Shown here piece by piece: positions 54,382-62,952 of a stretch of 64,000 nucleotides of DNA. The translations under genes and the position numbers were made by a program. The first letter of the stretch is position 1. The number at the start of each line of letters is the position of its first letter. The notes beneath the pieces were generated by a model. That model saw nothing but the letters and a program-made list of their open reading frames with translations. It made no database searches and had not been told where the DNA came from. The DNA lies in assembly GCA_963755755.1 (NCBI GenBank), contig CAVWLJ010000006.1, positions 62,001 to 126,000 of the forward strand, in the 5' to 3' direction. This stretch comes from DATKNA01 sp963755755 (GTDB taxonomy: Bacteria; Actinomycetota; Actinomycetes; Actinomycetales; Kineosporiaceae).

Positions 54382-55064
54382 CTAGACCTGTCCGAGCACC
54401 CTCCCGCGCTGGCCGCGTATCGGGGTGGTGCCGTCTCTGCCGGCAAGTGCAGCGCGAGCATCTGCGCGAAGAGTTGGGCCGCGCGCAAGCTGTGGGCTGG
54501 TGGACTCAGGACCGGGGGTCTGGTCGTCTCGGTCCCACGGGCCAGAGACGGCGATTGCGTGATGCCCGGAGGCGAGCGGCTGGTCGAGAGGCCCGGCGTG
54601 GTCACAAGGGCAGCCGTCGGTGAACGGCCAGTCCACGGGGGTACGGATCGCCGGAACCAAATCCGCTTGGCGATGGGTGGCTTCGGTACGGGTTGGCCGC
54701 CACCCACGGCTACCTCGGCGCCCTCGTCGTCGAGGGAGTTCAGGTTCATCGGGTCCCGACCACACTGGCCGGCTCCGGTATCGGCCATGGCCGCGGCCGC
54801 CTCTCGTGGTATCCCTGACATCCAAAGGGGAGCAGTGTCGGCCACGGCGACCTCGATGCTCCCCTCGGCGACGGCGAGGGTGAGCGTCGCCGGGGTGGCC
54901 GTGTGGGCGATGGCGTTGTCGATCAAGTCGCTGACAAGAAGCAGGGTGTTGTCGCAAGCGGGCTCTGGAAGGCCCCACCGGAACAGCACCCGCAACGCCC
55001 AGATTCCGCCGCGTCGGGCGGATGCGTGGTTGGCCGGGAAAGTCCTCGACGCGGCACGACACAT
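54382..55064 (-). pseudogene. decaying RsbW-like ATP-binding protein with the same C-terminal tail
   Basis: ATG 55064 begins MCRAASRTFPANHASARRGG. The N-box is TLLLVSDLIDNAIAH, then LAVAEGSIEVAVADTAPLWM. The G2 glycine-rich segment is replaced by unrelated residues (GQCGRDPMNLNSLDDEG), so ATP binding is probably lost. The fold end KRIWFRRSVPPW is present. After a frame change near 54645 the tail reads GCPCDHAGPLDQPLASGHHA and IAVSGPWD, matching the tail of the protein at 51597-52113. The Asn-Ala-Ile in the N-box is conserved. Confidence 0.65.
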
Positions 55065-55440
55065 GGGTGTCCGCTCATGGTGCGATCACGAGCGACCCCG
55101 ATGTGACAGCTCGACGGAAGGCCATCGCCCTGAACTCCCCGACGCCTTCCACGCTACGCCTCCCTTCGGATACACGGAACCGGGCGCCGGCAGGCGTCGC
55201 CTCCTGCTTGGGGGCGCCAGCGCAGCATCCGCGAGCGGGCAAGGGCAGAGCTCTTCATGCCGGCAGGCTCCCCAACATGGACACGAGGACGCGCACCCGC
55301 CCCAATATCTCTTCCGGTTCGCCCGTCGTCCCGACCTGACTTCCATCGGCTTCACGATCGACGGGGTGGTCGGAGAGGCCGGCCTGCGCCGATTGCTGCG
55401 ACGTCGTCGTGGGTCGACGTGCTGTTGCTGGGCGGCGAAG
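55065..55440. other. stretch with no confident gene, accessory region
   Basis: About 375 bases between the decayed RsbW-like gene and the VOC gene. No frame shows a known family on either strand, and no RNA gene is seen. Confidence 0.4.
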
Positions 55441-55869
55441 TCAGTTGCTCACCGGTGCGGTGTCGGCGCCGATGATCCAGGTGACGCCGTAGCGGTCGGT
55501 GAGCATGCCGTAGAGCGGGGAGAAGGGTGCGGGTGCGAGCGGGGTGAGCACGGTGGCGGCGGACTCGGCCAGGCCGTTCCAGAGCGAGGTGATCTCGTCG
55601 CCGTCGGTGCCGTGCAAGGTGATGTAGAAGGGGTTGACGCCCGGGTCGTAGTCCTTGGACGGCTGCACGTCGTAGGCCATGATCGTGAACCCGTTCGGGG
55701 CGTCGAGGCGGCCGAAGGCCACGTGGTCGGCGTGGGCCGGATCCTCGGCGGAGTGGATGTCGGCGTAGCTGGCGACCGAGATCTCACCGCCGAACACCGA
55801 CCGGTAGTACTCGAGGGCCTCGCGGGCCTGGCCGCGGAAGTTGACGTGGGTGGTGGTCGTGACGCTCAT
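55441..55869 (-). CDS. VOC family protein (PhnB-like)
   Basis: 142 residues and intact. PhnB/YjdN-type VOC domain: VNFRGQAREALEYYRSVFGG, HVAFGRLDAPNGFTIMAYDV and LYGMLTDRYGVTWIIGADT. ATG 55869 has AGGAAGG 7-8 bases upstream. It lies 102 bases downstream of the TetR gene in the same direction, so it is the likely target of that regulator. Related to, but clearly distinct from, the VOC protein at 22602-23015. Confidence 0.88.
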   Translation of the reverse strand: MSVTTTTHVNFRGQAREALEYYRSVFGGEISVASYADIHSAEDPAHADHVAFGRLDAPNGFTIMAYDVQPSKDYDPGVNPFYITLHGTDGDEITSLWNGLAESAATVLTPLAPAPFSPLYGMLTDRYGVTWIIGADTAPVSN

Positions 55870-55971
55870 GGCGTGACCTTCCTGTGAGGGGTGAACGGTT
55901 TCGGGCATGCTCGCGCCCGGGTAAGTGGTGGAGAGCCCGGTCCGCCGGGCCACCTGCGCTGCGGGGTGGGG

Positions 55972-56625
55972 TTACCGGCCGCCGCGCAGCGCCGGGAGGA
56001 TGACGCCGTCGATCAGCGCGACGCTGAACTCGTGGGTGATGGGCAACTGCTGCACCGCGCGCGAGATGCACATCGTCGGGATCAGCTCGGCCAACAGGTC
56101 CAGGTCGGCCGGCGGTGGGTACTCTCCACGCTCAACTGCCCGCTGGATCAGCACCCGGTTCAGCTCGACCCAGGGCTTGATTCCGGCACCGGTGGCGGCC
56201 TCGGCCAGCCGCTCGTCGGTACGGGCCAGGGCGAGTAGGCCGGTCATGGCCTGGATGCGCACCTGCTGCTGCTCGTCGTCGAAGGGCTGGATCATCGCGA
56301 CCATGTCTCCACGCAGCGTGCCGGTGTCGGGCAGGTGGGCAACGTCCAGCTCTCCCACGTCACCACGGCTCATCTGCGACACGGCATCAAGTACCAAGTC
56401 GGCCTTGGTCGGCCAACGCCGATAGACCGTCGCCCGAGCCATCCCGGCCCGAGCGGCCACCTGATCGATGGTCATCCGGTCATAGCCCGTCTCGGCCAAC
56501 ACGGCCAGTGTCGCATCCAAGATCACCGGGTCGCGCGAGTGGTCACGCTTGCGGCCAGCGCTCTTGCGAGGAGCGCCGCCCGTGGTGGCGGACTCGAGGT
56601 GACTCGTCGACGTCCTCGTGCTCAT
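55972..56625 (-). CDS. TetR/AcrR family transcriptional regulator
   Basis: 217 residues and intact. N-terminal HTH (residues ~35-85): ILDATLAVLAETGYDRMTID, then QVAARAGMARATVYRRWPTK. The C-terminal ligand domain matches the TetR_C_16-like type. ATG 56625. The region just upstream has GATATCGATATGC with a CGATATCG palindrome (about 56645), a possible operator. It is upstream of a VOC gene on the same strand. Confidence 0.9.
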   Translation of the reverse strand: MSTRTSTSHLESATTGGAPRKSAGRKRDHSRDPVILDATLAVLAETGYDRMTIDQVAARAGMARATVYRRWPTKADLVLDAVSQMSRGDVGELDVAHLPDTGTLRGDMVAMIQPFDDEQQQVRIQAMTGLLALARTDERLAEAATGAGIKPWVELNRVLIQRAVERGEYPPPADLDLLAELIPTMCISRAVQQLPITHEFSVALIDGVILPALRGGR

Positions 56626-56873
56626 GACCAGAACGATACGGCACGATATCGATATGCGCAAGGATCGGTAAGGCTGGGTGCCCGGCCAGCGGGCGCAGCA
56701 CTGCTGCTGCACGACGCCGCCTGACCACTCCGCCGCGTCGTTCCCGATAGCGGCCGATCTTCTGGCGCCCGCAGCCGGGTCAAGGCCGGCCGGAGGCCAC
56801 CCGCAGGGCTTGGCCTCGACGTCTCCGAGGACGCCAGCACCCTGACGGCAGCGGGAACGACCGACCCCGAGAT

Positions 56874-56889
56874 CGACATGGGGTAGTCA
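56874..56889. repeat. palindromic motif, copy 2 (CGACATGGGGTAGTCA)
   Basis: Near-copy of the motif at 45562-45577 (14 of 16 bases), with a shared upstream flank ACCGACC...GAG. It lies about 50 bases before hairpin repeat copy 2. Confidence 0.6.
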
Positions 56890-56938
56890 TGTCGCGTCAT
56901 CGCCACTGCCGAATTCGGCTGTAATAGATCAAGCGCGG

Positions 56939-57000
56939 CCCGCTTCGCGGGCCGCGCGCCGCGCATGCGGCTCTGACGCGCCGGTCCCGGCGCGCCCGCC
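56939..57000 (+). repeat. multi-hairpin GC-rich repeat, copy 2
   Basis: CCCGCTTCGCGGGCCGCGCG, then CCGCGCATGCGGCTCTGACG and CGCCGGTCCCGGCGCGCCCG. Same order of three stem-loops as copy 1 at 54182-54246 with about 80% identity by eye: CCCGC-TTC-GCGGG, CCGC-GCAT-GCGG, CGCCGG-TC-CCGGCG. Confidence 0.7.
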
Positions 57001-57189
57001 TAGCCAGATCGCATGCTCCCAACGCTACGGGGAACGCCTGAGCGAGGGAATACCGGCAGTCGTAGGGGCATGTTGCTCACCTGTTGACGGCTGGTCACCG
57101 GGCGGGGGAGTGCTGGCCCATCCGGCTGTGATCCCGGCTCATGGCCCTGGACGCGGCCGCCGTATGAGCTGTTGCCCCGCTGTGCCGCG

Positions 57190-57846
57190 CTATCGTTCCG
57201 CCGCCGCGTTGCTGCGGGCGCGCTTTGCCTTTTCTCGGCGGGTCGCTCGTTGGATCAGTCGCGATACGGGGTAGGTCAGTATCCAGACGTACTTCGCGAG
57301 GCCTGCATCTGCGTAGGACACAGGTATGGACAGGGCAAAGACGATGGGGGCGGCCAGGCTGGACAAGAAGTGTCGATGCAGCAGCGCGGGGGCCCCGTCG
57401 CTGGTGAGCAGTTCTCTGTGACGGGACATGTACCACCACAGAGTGCACCCCAAGACCCCCGTCATAGCGATGGCGCCGGCGTAGAAGGCTGTAGCAGCAG
57501 ACGTGTCGCCGCGCTGGGCGAGGACTGACGTGGGAAAGGGCAAGAAGGCTACGCACAGTAAGAAGATCATGTTGATCCAGAGCGAGCGGGTGTCGAACGC
57601 GGACACGAGCTGGAACCATTTGTGGTGTGACATCCAGAACAGGCCCGTGACAATGAAGCTCAGCGCGAAGGTGAGCATCTGAGGGATCAGGCCCACTAAT
57701 TGGGATCCGACGTGAGTCGGGGCAAGCTGCACGTCGGCAAGAGGTAGCACGAGGAGTGTCACGGCAATCGCGAAGACCGCGTCACTGAAGAAGAGGACGC
57801 GGTCGAAGGCGGTGGCCTCGTGCTTCCACCGGTCAACGGGAGCCAT
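57190..57846 (-). CDS. TMEM175-family (DUF1211) membrane protein
   Basis: 218 residues, six predicted membrane helices. The signature of bacterial TMEM175 potassium channels is present in helix 1: RVLFFSDAVFAIAVTLLVL (F-S-D and the pore Ile/Leu layer). Helix 3 region is GLFWMSHHKWF and helix 4 NMIFLLCVAFLPFPTSVLA. Single-repeat bacterial members assemble as tetramers (family knowledge). ATG 57846; GAGCGAGGTG upstream. Intact. Base composition appears less GC-rich than flanking chromosomal genes, in line with acquisition. Confidence 0.87.
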   Translation of the reverse strand: MAPVDRWKHEATAFDRVLFFSDAVFAIAVTLLVLPLADVQLAPTHVGSQLVGLIPQMLTFALSFIVTGLFWMSHHKWFQLVSAFDTRSLWINMIFLLCVAFLPFPTSVLAQRGDTSAATAFYAGAIAMTGVLGCTLWWYMSRHRELLTSDGAPALLHRHFLSSLAAPIVFALSIPVSYADAGLAKYVWILTYPVSRLIQRATRREKAKRARSNAAAER

Positions 57847-58225
57847 CTGACACCTCGCTCTTGATCAGCCCTGTGCGCCGGCCGTAGTGCCTATCGCATC
57901 TGTTCCGGAGCGCGCCGGGCGGCGACCGGGCTGACGCGAGTCGAAGCCACCACATCGCCGATCGACGCGGCTGGGTCACCAGTGGTGTCCTGCCCGTTGA
58001 TGAGGAGCTCCGTCACCAGCGCCGGCACGTGGTCGCCGTGTCCGGATCGGGGTCGCGAACCGGACTGGGCGGGGCCCAGTCGCAGTCCACCCTAGGGCCT
58101 GGTCAGTACAGCAGCGGGGTACAGCAGCCGCCGCGGCCGACGTCGACGCTCAAGGACGCCGGCGAGACCGCGACCATCACACGCGACCATGAGTGACTGT
58201 CGTGCATGTAGATGGCATGGAGGGG
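57847..58225. other. stretch with no gene before the ssrA fragment
   Basis: About 380 bases. A minus-strand piece reads VPALVTELLINGQDTTG but has no start, stop context or full domain. No complete tmRNA 5' end or tag-coding segment was found here. Confidence 0.4.
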
Positions 58226-58255
58226 GTCGGGGGTTCGAATCCCCTCAGCTCCACT
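58226..58255 (+). other. 3' fragment of ssrA (tmRNA), att-site relic
   Basis: GGGGTCGGGGGTTCGAATCC then CCTCAGCTCCAC gives the T-arm (GGGGG-TTCGAATC-CCC) and the acceptor strand AGCTCCAC typical of the tmRNA 3' end. The remainder of ssrA is absent upstream. ssrA 3' ends are frequent integration targets, so this is probably the right-hand attachment site of the accessory segment. It overlaps the last codons of the convergent PPOX gene by about 11 bases. Confidence 0.75.
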
Positions 58256-58706
58256 TCTCTTGAGGATCGGTCACGGTGCTCGCGGCCCAGCCGGACACAC
58301 CGATGATCCGCAGCACCAGTACCCGAGTAAAGGGCTGGTCCTGGTACTGCGGGTAGCGCCCGGCCAGCCGGGCGGCAAGATCTGCCGCCCGGCTCGGCGG
58401 CGTGTCGCGCTGCCAGCGCAGCTCGGCCCGCACCCACCACAGCCGTGACCAGTCGCCGCGGTCCCAGTGCTCGACCAGCAGGGTGGCCCGCGGGTCGGCC
58501 TCGAGGTTGCGCTCCCGCTGCAGCCGTGACGACGATTTCGGCTTCACCCGGTCGACGGGCACGCCCACGTAGCCGTCGTCGTCCACCGCGTACGCGACCG
58601 GCACGGCGTCCACGCCCCGCTCGGCGTGCACGGTGCAAGGATCGCCGTGGTCGTGCGCCGCCAGCCGGGCCCGGGCCTGCTCCTCGGCCAGCCTCATGCG
58701 CGGCAC
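58245..58706 (-). CDS. PPOX-class F420-dependent oxidoreductase (TIGR03668-like)
   Basis: 153 residues and intact. Split-barrel flavin/F420-binding fold: LAAHDHGDPCTVHAERGVDAVPVAYAVDDD (core VDAVPVAYAVDDDGYVGVPV), VKPKSSSRLQRERNLEADPR (Lys/Arg cofactor-binding segment), HWDRGDWSRLWWVRAEL. It matches the TIGR03668 subgroup. GTG 58706 or ATG 58697 may be the start. Its 3' end overlaps the ssrA fragment, so an element insertion or excision could have set its last codons. Confidence 0.88.
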   Translation of the reverse strand: MPRMRLAEEQARARLAAHDHGDPCTVHAERGVDAVPVAYAVDDDGYVGVPVDRVKPKSSSRLQRERNLEADPRATLLVEHWDRGDWSRLWWVRAELRWQRDTPPSRAADLAARLAGRYPQYQDQPFTRVLVLRIIGVSGWAASTVTDPQEKWS

Positions 58707-58767
58707 GCGTGCGGTACGTGCCTGGCACCGGGCGCATCGCCGTCACCTTCACCATGGCGGGATCGCG

Positions 58768-60311
58768 ATGAACCTCGCGGTCTGGGTCGAGCGCCACGGC
58801 CGGCAGCGGCCCGGACGCCCCTGCACTGGCCGACGGCGATCGGGTGCACGCCACCTGGGCCGCGATGGCCGCCAGGACGGCCTGGCCGCGGCGGGCGGCC
58901 TGCGCGACGAGTTCGGCCTGTCCCCGGGGACCGGGTCGCCATCGTGATGCGCAACCGGCCCGAGTACCTCGAGGCGCTGTACGCCATCTGGCACGCCGGT
59001 CTCGTCGCCGTGCCGGTGAACGCGCGCCTGCACCGCGACGAGATCGCCTACATCCTCGACGACAGCGGGACGGCCGTCGTCGTGACCGACGGCGAGCACG
59101 CCGCCGACGTCGAGCCGCTGGTCGGCACCGTCGCAGCGCTGCGGGCCGCGGTGGTGGCGCCCGGGTGAGCGGTGGGACCGGCTCCGCGGCGTCGCCCGGC
59201 CGCCGCTCGTCGACCGGCAGCCGGAGGATCCGGCCTGGCTGTTCTACACGAGCGGCACCACCGGCCGGCCCAAGGGCGCCATGCTCACGCACCGCAACCT
59301 GCTCATGGCGTCGCTCAGCTACTTCGCCGACATCGACCAGGTGATGCCGCGGGACTGCATCCTGCACGCCGCGCCGCTGTCGCACGGCTCGGGGCTGTAC
59401 GGGCTGCCGCACGTGGCCCGGGGAGCGGTGAGCGTCGTGCCGCACTCCGGCGGCGTCGACGGCGACGAGATCGCCGCCCTCCTGGGCCGCTGGCCGGGCA
59501 TGTCGTTGTTCGCCGCGCCCACCATGGTGAAGCGGCTGGCCGGCGACCCGGCCATCCGCCGCCGACCTGGCCCACCTGAAGACGATCATCTACGGCGGCG
59601 CGCCGATGTACCTGGCCGACCTGGAGGACGCCCTCGACGTCTTCGGTCCCCGCCTGGCGCAGATCTACGGACAGGGCGAGACGCCGATGACGATCACCGC
59701 GCTGTCCAAGGCCGACCACGCCGACCGGGACCATCCCCGGTGGCGGGAGCGCCTGCAGAGCGTCGGCTTCCCGCGCACCGACGTCGAGGTCCGCGTCGTC
59801 GACGATGCCGACGGCGAGCTCCCCGTCGGCGAGGTCGGCGAGGTCGTGGTCCGCGGCGACGTCGTCATGGCCGGCTACTGGAACGCAGCCCGAGGCCACC
59901 GCCGAGGCGCTGCGCGGCGGCTGGCTGCACACCGGCGACGTCGGCAGCTTCGACGACGACGGGTACCTGACGCTGCGGGACCGGTCCAAGGACCTGATCA
60001 TCAGCGGCGGGATGAACATCTACCCGCGCGAGGTCGAGGAGGCGCTGCTGCGCCACCCCGGCGTCCGCGCCGCGGCCGTCGTCGGCCGGCCCGACCCGGA
60101 GTGGGGCGAGGCGGTGGTGGCCTTCGTCGTGGTCGCCGACGGCGCCGCGCCGCCGCCGGTCGAGGACCTCGACCGGACCTGCCTCGACACATCGCCCGGT
60201 ACAAGCGTCCCAAGGACTACCGCTTCGTCGACGCCCTGCCGACGAACAACTACGGCAAGGTGCTCAAGCGGGAGCTGCGCGAGCGGCTGCGTCCGAGTGC
60301 CGAAACATTGA
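58768..60311 (+). CDS. acyl-CoA synthetase / AMP-dependent ligase, multiply frameshifted
   Basis: About 510 residues when pieced together. MNLAVWVERHGRQRPG starts it, then VAIVMRNRPEYLEALYAIWHAG. The AMP-binding P-loop is WLFYTSGTTGRPKGAMLTH; GGAPMYLADL, YGQGETPMTI, GGWLHTGDVG and KDLIISGGMNIYPREVEE (A8 hinge) follow, then the catalytic Lys region NNYGKVLKRELRERL (A10). At least six frame changes (near 58815, 58880, 58935, 59167, 59560, 59887 and 60185) interrupt it. All conserved motifs survive, so indels in the sequence are likelier than pseudogenisation. It activates a carboxylic or fatty acid to acyl-CoA. The end is uncertain (60311 is the nearest stop, in frame 3). Confidence 0.85.
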
Positions 60312-60398
60312 GGACGGGCCGACGCGAGGTCCCGGACGGCGTGTCGAGGTGCCCGTCGCCGAAGTCGCCGCATGCACGCACGGGGAAGGACGTCGCTC

Positions 60399-61389
60399 AT
60401 GAAGCTCGCTCTGTACCTGCCGAACTTCCGCGACAAGGTGACCGTCAAGGAGCTCGAAGACCTCACCGGCCTGGCCGAGGACCTGGACTTCGACTCGGTC
60501 TGGACGCTCGACCGGATCGTCGTCCCGGAGGCGTCCGACCGCGCGGAGCTGCAGTACCCGTTCGGCATGATGACCGAGTTCCCGAAGGCGTTGCCGGTCA
60601 TCCTCGCGCGGCGAGTGGTTCCAGGGCATGACGCTGATCCCGTGGCTGGCGGCGAAGACGACGAAGGTCCGCATCGGCATGAGCATCATCGACACGCCGT
60701 ACCGCGCGCCGGGCGTGCTCGCCGCCGAGCTCGCCACCCAGGACCACCTGTCGAACGGCCGGCTCAACGTCGGCGTGGGCTCCGGCTGGATGCCCGAGGA
60801 GTTCGCCGCCGCGAGCGCTCGCACATCTTCCCGCGCGGCACGCCCACGTGCGCGAGACGATCGAGATCATGCAGGGCATCTGGACCAACGACCTGTTCGA
60901 GTACCACGGTGAGTTCGCCGACTTCCCGCTGTGCGGCTTCGGGCACAAGCCGGTCCAGAAGCCGGGCCCGCCGATCTACTTCTCGGGCTCAAGGACCCGA
61001 AGCGTTCCGCGAAGCGCATCGCGAAGTACGGCCTGTCCGGGCTGGATCGGCATCCAGGACACGCCCGAGGAGCATCAAGCGCTGGAAGGGCGAGATGGAG
61101 CGCGAGCTGAACGAGCTCGGCAAGCCCTTCGTCGAGAACTTCGACGATGTGCAGCATGATCTGGTTCGTCATCACGGACGAGCCGATGGACCAGACGCCG
61201 GCGGGCAAGGCCACGAACCTGCTCGCGGGCAACGCCCAGCAGATCGAGGACATACTCAAGCGCTACAAGGAGGCCGGCCTGACGATGCCGCTCCTGTGGC
61301 CGCCGTTCCGGGACGTCCCGACGTCCAAGACGATGGACGACCTCAAGCGCCTCAAGGAAGAGATCATGCCCAAGGTCGAGGCCATGTGA
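60399..61389 (+). CDS. LLM-class F420-dependent oxidoreductase, multiply frameshifted
   Basis: About 330 residues. MKLALYLPNFRDKVTVKELE, then FDSVWTLDRIVVPEASDRAE, MTLIPWLAAKTTKVRIGMSI, LSNGRLNVGVGSGWMPEEF (the luciferase-like monooxygenase signature), TIEIMQGIWTNDLFEYHGEF and LKRYKEAGLTMPLLWPPFRD are all visible but in different frames. At least five frame changes lie between 60610 and 61150. It would use F420H2 on an unknown substrate. It follows the ligase, and the PPOX gene is nearby, so three F420/CoA-linked enzymes cluster here. The stop overlaps the next start (ATGTGA). Confidence 0.85.
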
Positions 61390-61843
61390 GGGAACGTCTG
61401 CGGCCCGGCATCGTCCTGGGCACGACCGAGGACCACTGCACGGTCGTGCTGGACGACCGGGCCGTGGACGTTCCGTACGCCCTGCCGTTCCCTCGGCCAC
61501 GCACGGAGCGAGTGGTGCCCGGGAACCTCGTGGCGATCGCGATCGTGCCGGGCGCGCCGGCGTCGTCGTATGGCGCTGGTTCGACGCCGTCGTCGTGGGC
61601 ACGGCCGACGGCGTCGTCCACCTCTGGGAGCCGGTCCACGGCGCGGTCGACGCACGTCCTCGAGATCCTGCCCGCAGCTATCGACCGGGTGCCCGGGCCT
61701 ACCTTTCCGCTGGGTTGCCGGGCGCCGAGTGGTGGGTGGCCGGTCCTGCGGTCGAGCGCGCCGAAGACGCGGACGTCGAACTCGACGAGGTCGACGCGTT
61801 CTTCACTGAGCACGAGCTCTGGGCTCGTCTCCGCCTGACCTGA
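61386..61843 (+). CDS. hypothetical protein, one frameshift
   Basis: About 152 residues from GTG 61386, which overlaps the LLM stop (translational coupling). The N-terminal part reads PGIVLGTTEDHCTVVLDDRAVDVPYALPFP; its core VVLDDRAVDVPYALPFPRPR and NLVAIAIVPGAPAS form beta-strands. After a frame change near 61563 it continues VVWRWFDAVVVGTADGVVHLW and VDAFFTEHELWARLRLT. It looks like a small beta-barrel followed by a helix. I do not recognise the family. Confidence 0.65.
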
Positions 61844-61997
61844 TCATTCGGGTGCGTGGTGGTCGGGTTCGGTGAGGGGACGGCCACCGCGCGGGCCGTA
61901 CGTAGCGGTCCCACACGTCGTCGGGGTCGCGTCCACCCTCGACCGTCAGCTCGCGGCGCATCCAGTCAGACTTACTCCCCGCGGCGTGGTTGGCAGG

Positions 61998-62910
61998 ATG
62001 ACCACCGTGACCAGCCAGCCCGGCATCTTCGCCCTCGGCACCACCGACCACCTCTACCTCGAGTTCGACCTCGCCTCGCCGGAGCAGGCCGAGGAGGCCC
62101 TGGCCGCCGCAGTCGGCGTGGTCACGGAGCTGTCGACGACGGGCGGCGTCAACGTCGTGATCGGCGTCCGGCCCTCGCTGTGGGCGGTGGTCGCCGACGC
62201 CGGCGACGTCCCGGGGATGCGCGCGACTGGACCGACGCCCTGGTCGGGCCCGACGGCTTCACCATGCCCGCGACCCAGCACGACCTGTGGCTGTGGCTCG
62301 CGGCCGGCGATCGCACCGCCGTCTTCGACGCCGGGCGGCTGGCCATCGGCGCCCTCGCTGTCTCCGGCGCCACCGTCGCCGCCGAGACGACCGGATGGCT
62401 GTACCGGCACGACCGTGACCTCACCGGGTTCATCGACGGCACCGAGAACCCGTCCCTCGTCGAGGCGCCGGCGATCGTGGGTGTGCCCGACGGCCTGCCG
62501 GGCGCGGGGTCGAGCGTGGTCCTGTACCAGCTCTGGCGGCACGACACCCCGCGCTGGGAGGAGGCGGGCGTCGAGGCGCAGCAGCGGGCGATGGGCGCAC
62601 CAAGGACGACAGCGCGAGCTCGACCCCTCCCCGACGACTCGCACGTCGCCCGCACGGTGCTCGTGGTCGACGGGAGGAGCTCGACATCTTCCGCCGCAAC
62701 GTCGCCTACGGGGGCGTCGGCGACCACGGCACCGTCTTCGTCGGCTTCAGCCTGGACCAGTGGCGCCTGGCGGAGATGCTGCGCCGGATGGCGGGGGCGG
62801 CGGACGGCGTCCGCTGCGCCCTCACCCGCTACGTGACGCCGCTGACGGGGGCCTACTACGTGTGCCCGTCGGTCGAGGCGCTCGCGCGGCACGCGCCGGC
62901 GGGGAGCTGA
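61998..62910 (+). CDS. DyP-type heme peroxidase, frameshifted
   Basis: About 305 residues. ATG 61998 begins MTTVTSQPGIFALGTTDHLY. Family signatures: GFIDGTENPSLVEAP (the GxxDG motif with the catalytic Asp), HDLWLWLAAGDR, VLYQLWRHD, and near the C-terminus RRNVAYGGVGDHG and FVGFSLDQWRLAEMLRRMAG. The heme-ligand His expected ~75 residues after GxxDG lies in the disturbed part around 62640 (DSHVARTVLVVDG). Frame changes near 62225, 62600 and 62675. No Tat signal, so a cytoplasmic or encapsulin-type B class is likely. Confidence 0.87.
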
Positions 62911-62952
62911 CGCCGAGCCCTGCCGGTCAAGCGGAGGCCCTCCGCTGCCGAC

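Larger units (their letters stand above)
56626..57189. other. stretch with repeats, no gene
   Basis: About 560 bases. It contains the TetR upstream region, palindromic motif copy 2 (56874-56889) and hairpin repeat copy 2 (56939-57000). Open frames are shadows of these GC-rich repeats. Confidence 0.5.

Noticed and set aside
57095..57619. Open frame antisense to the TMEM175-type gene
   Set aside because: It overlaps an intact six-helix membrane protein and has His/Arg/Pro-rich low-complexity composition.
57847..58225. Possible complete tmRNA upstream of the ssrA 3' fragment
   Set aside because: No 5' acceptor strand, resume codon or tag-like coding segment was found; only the 3' end is present.
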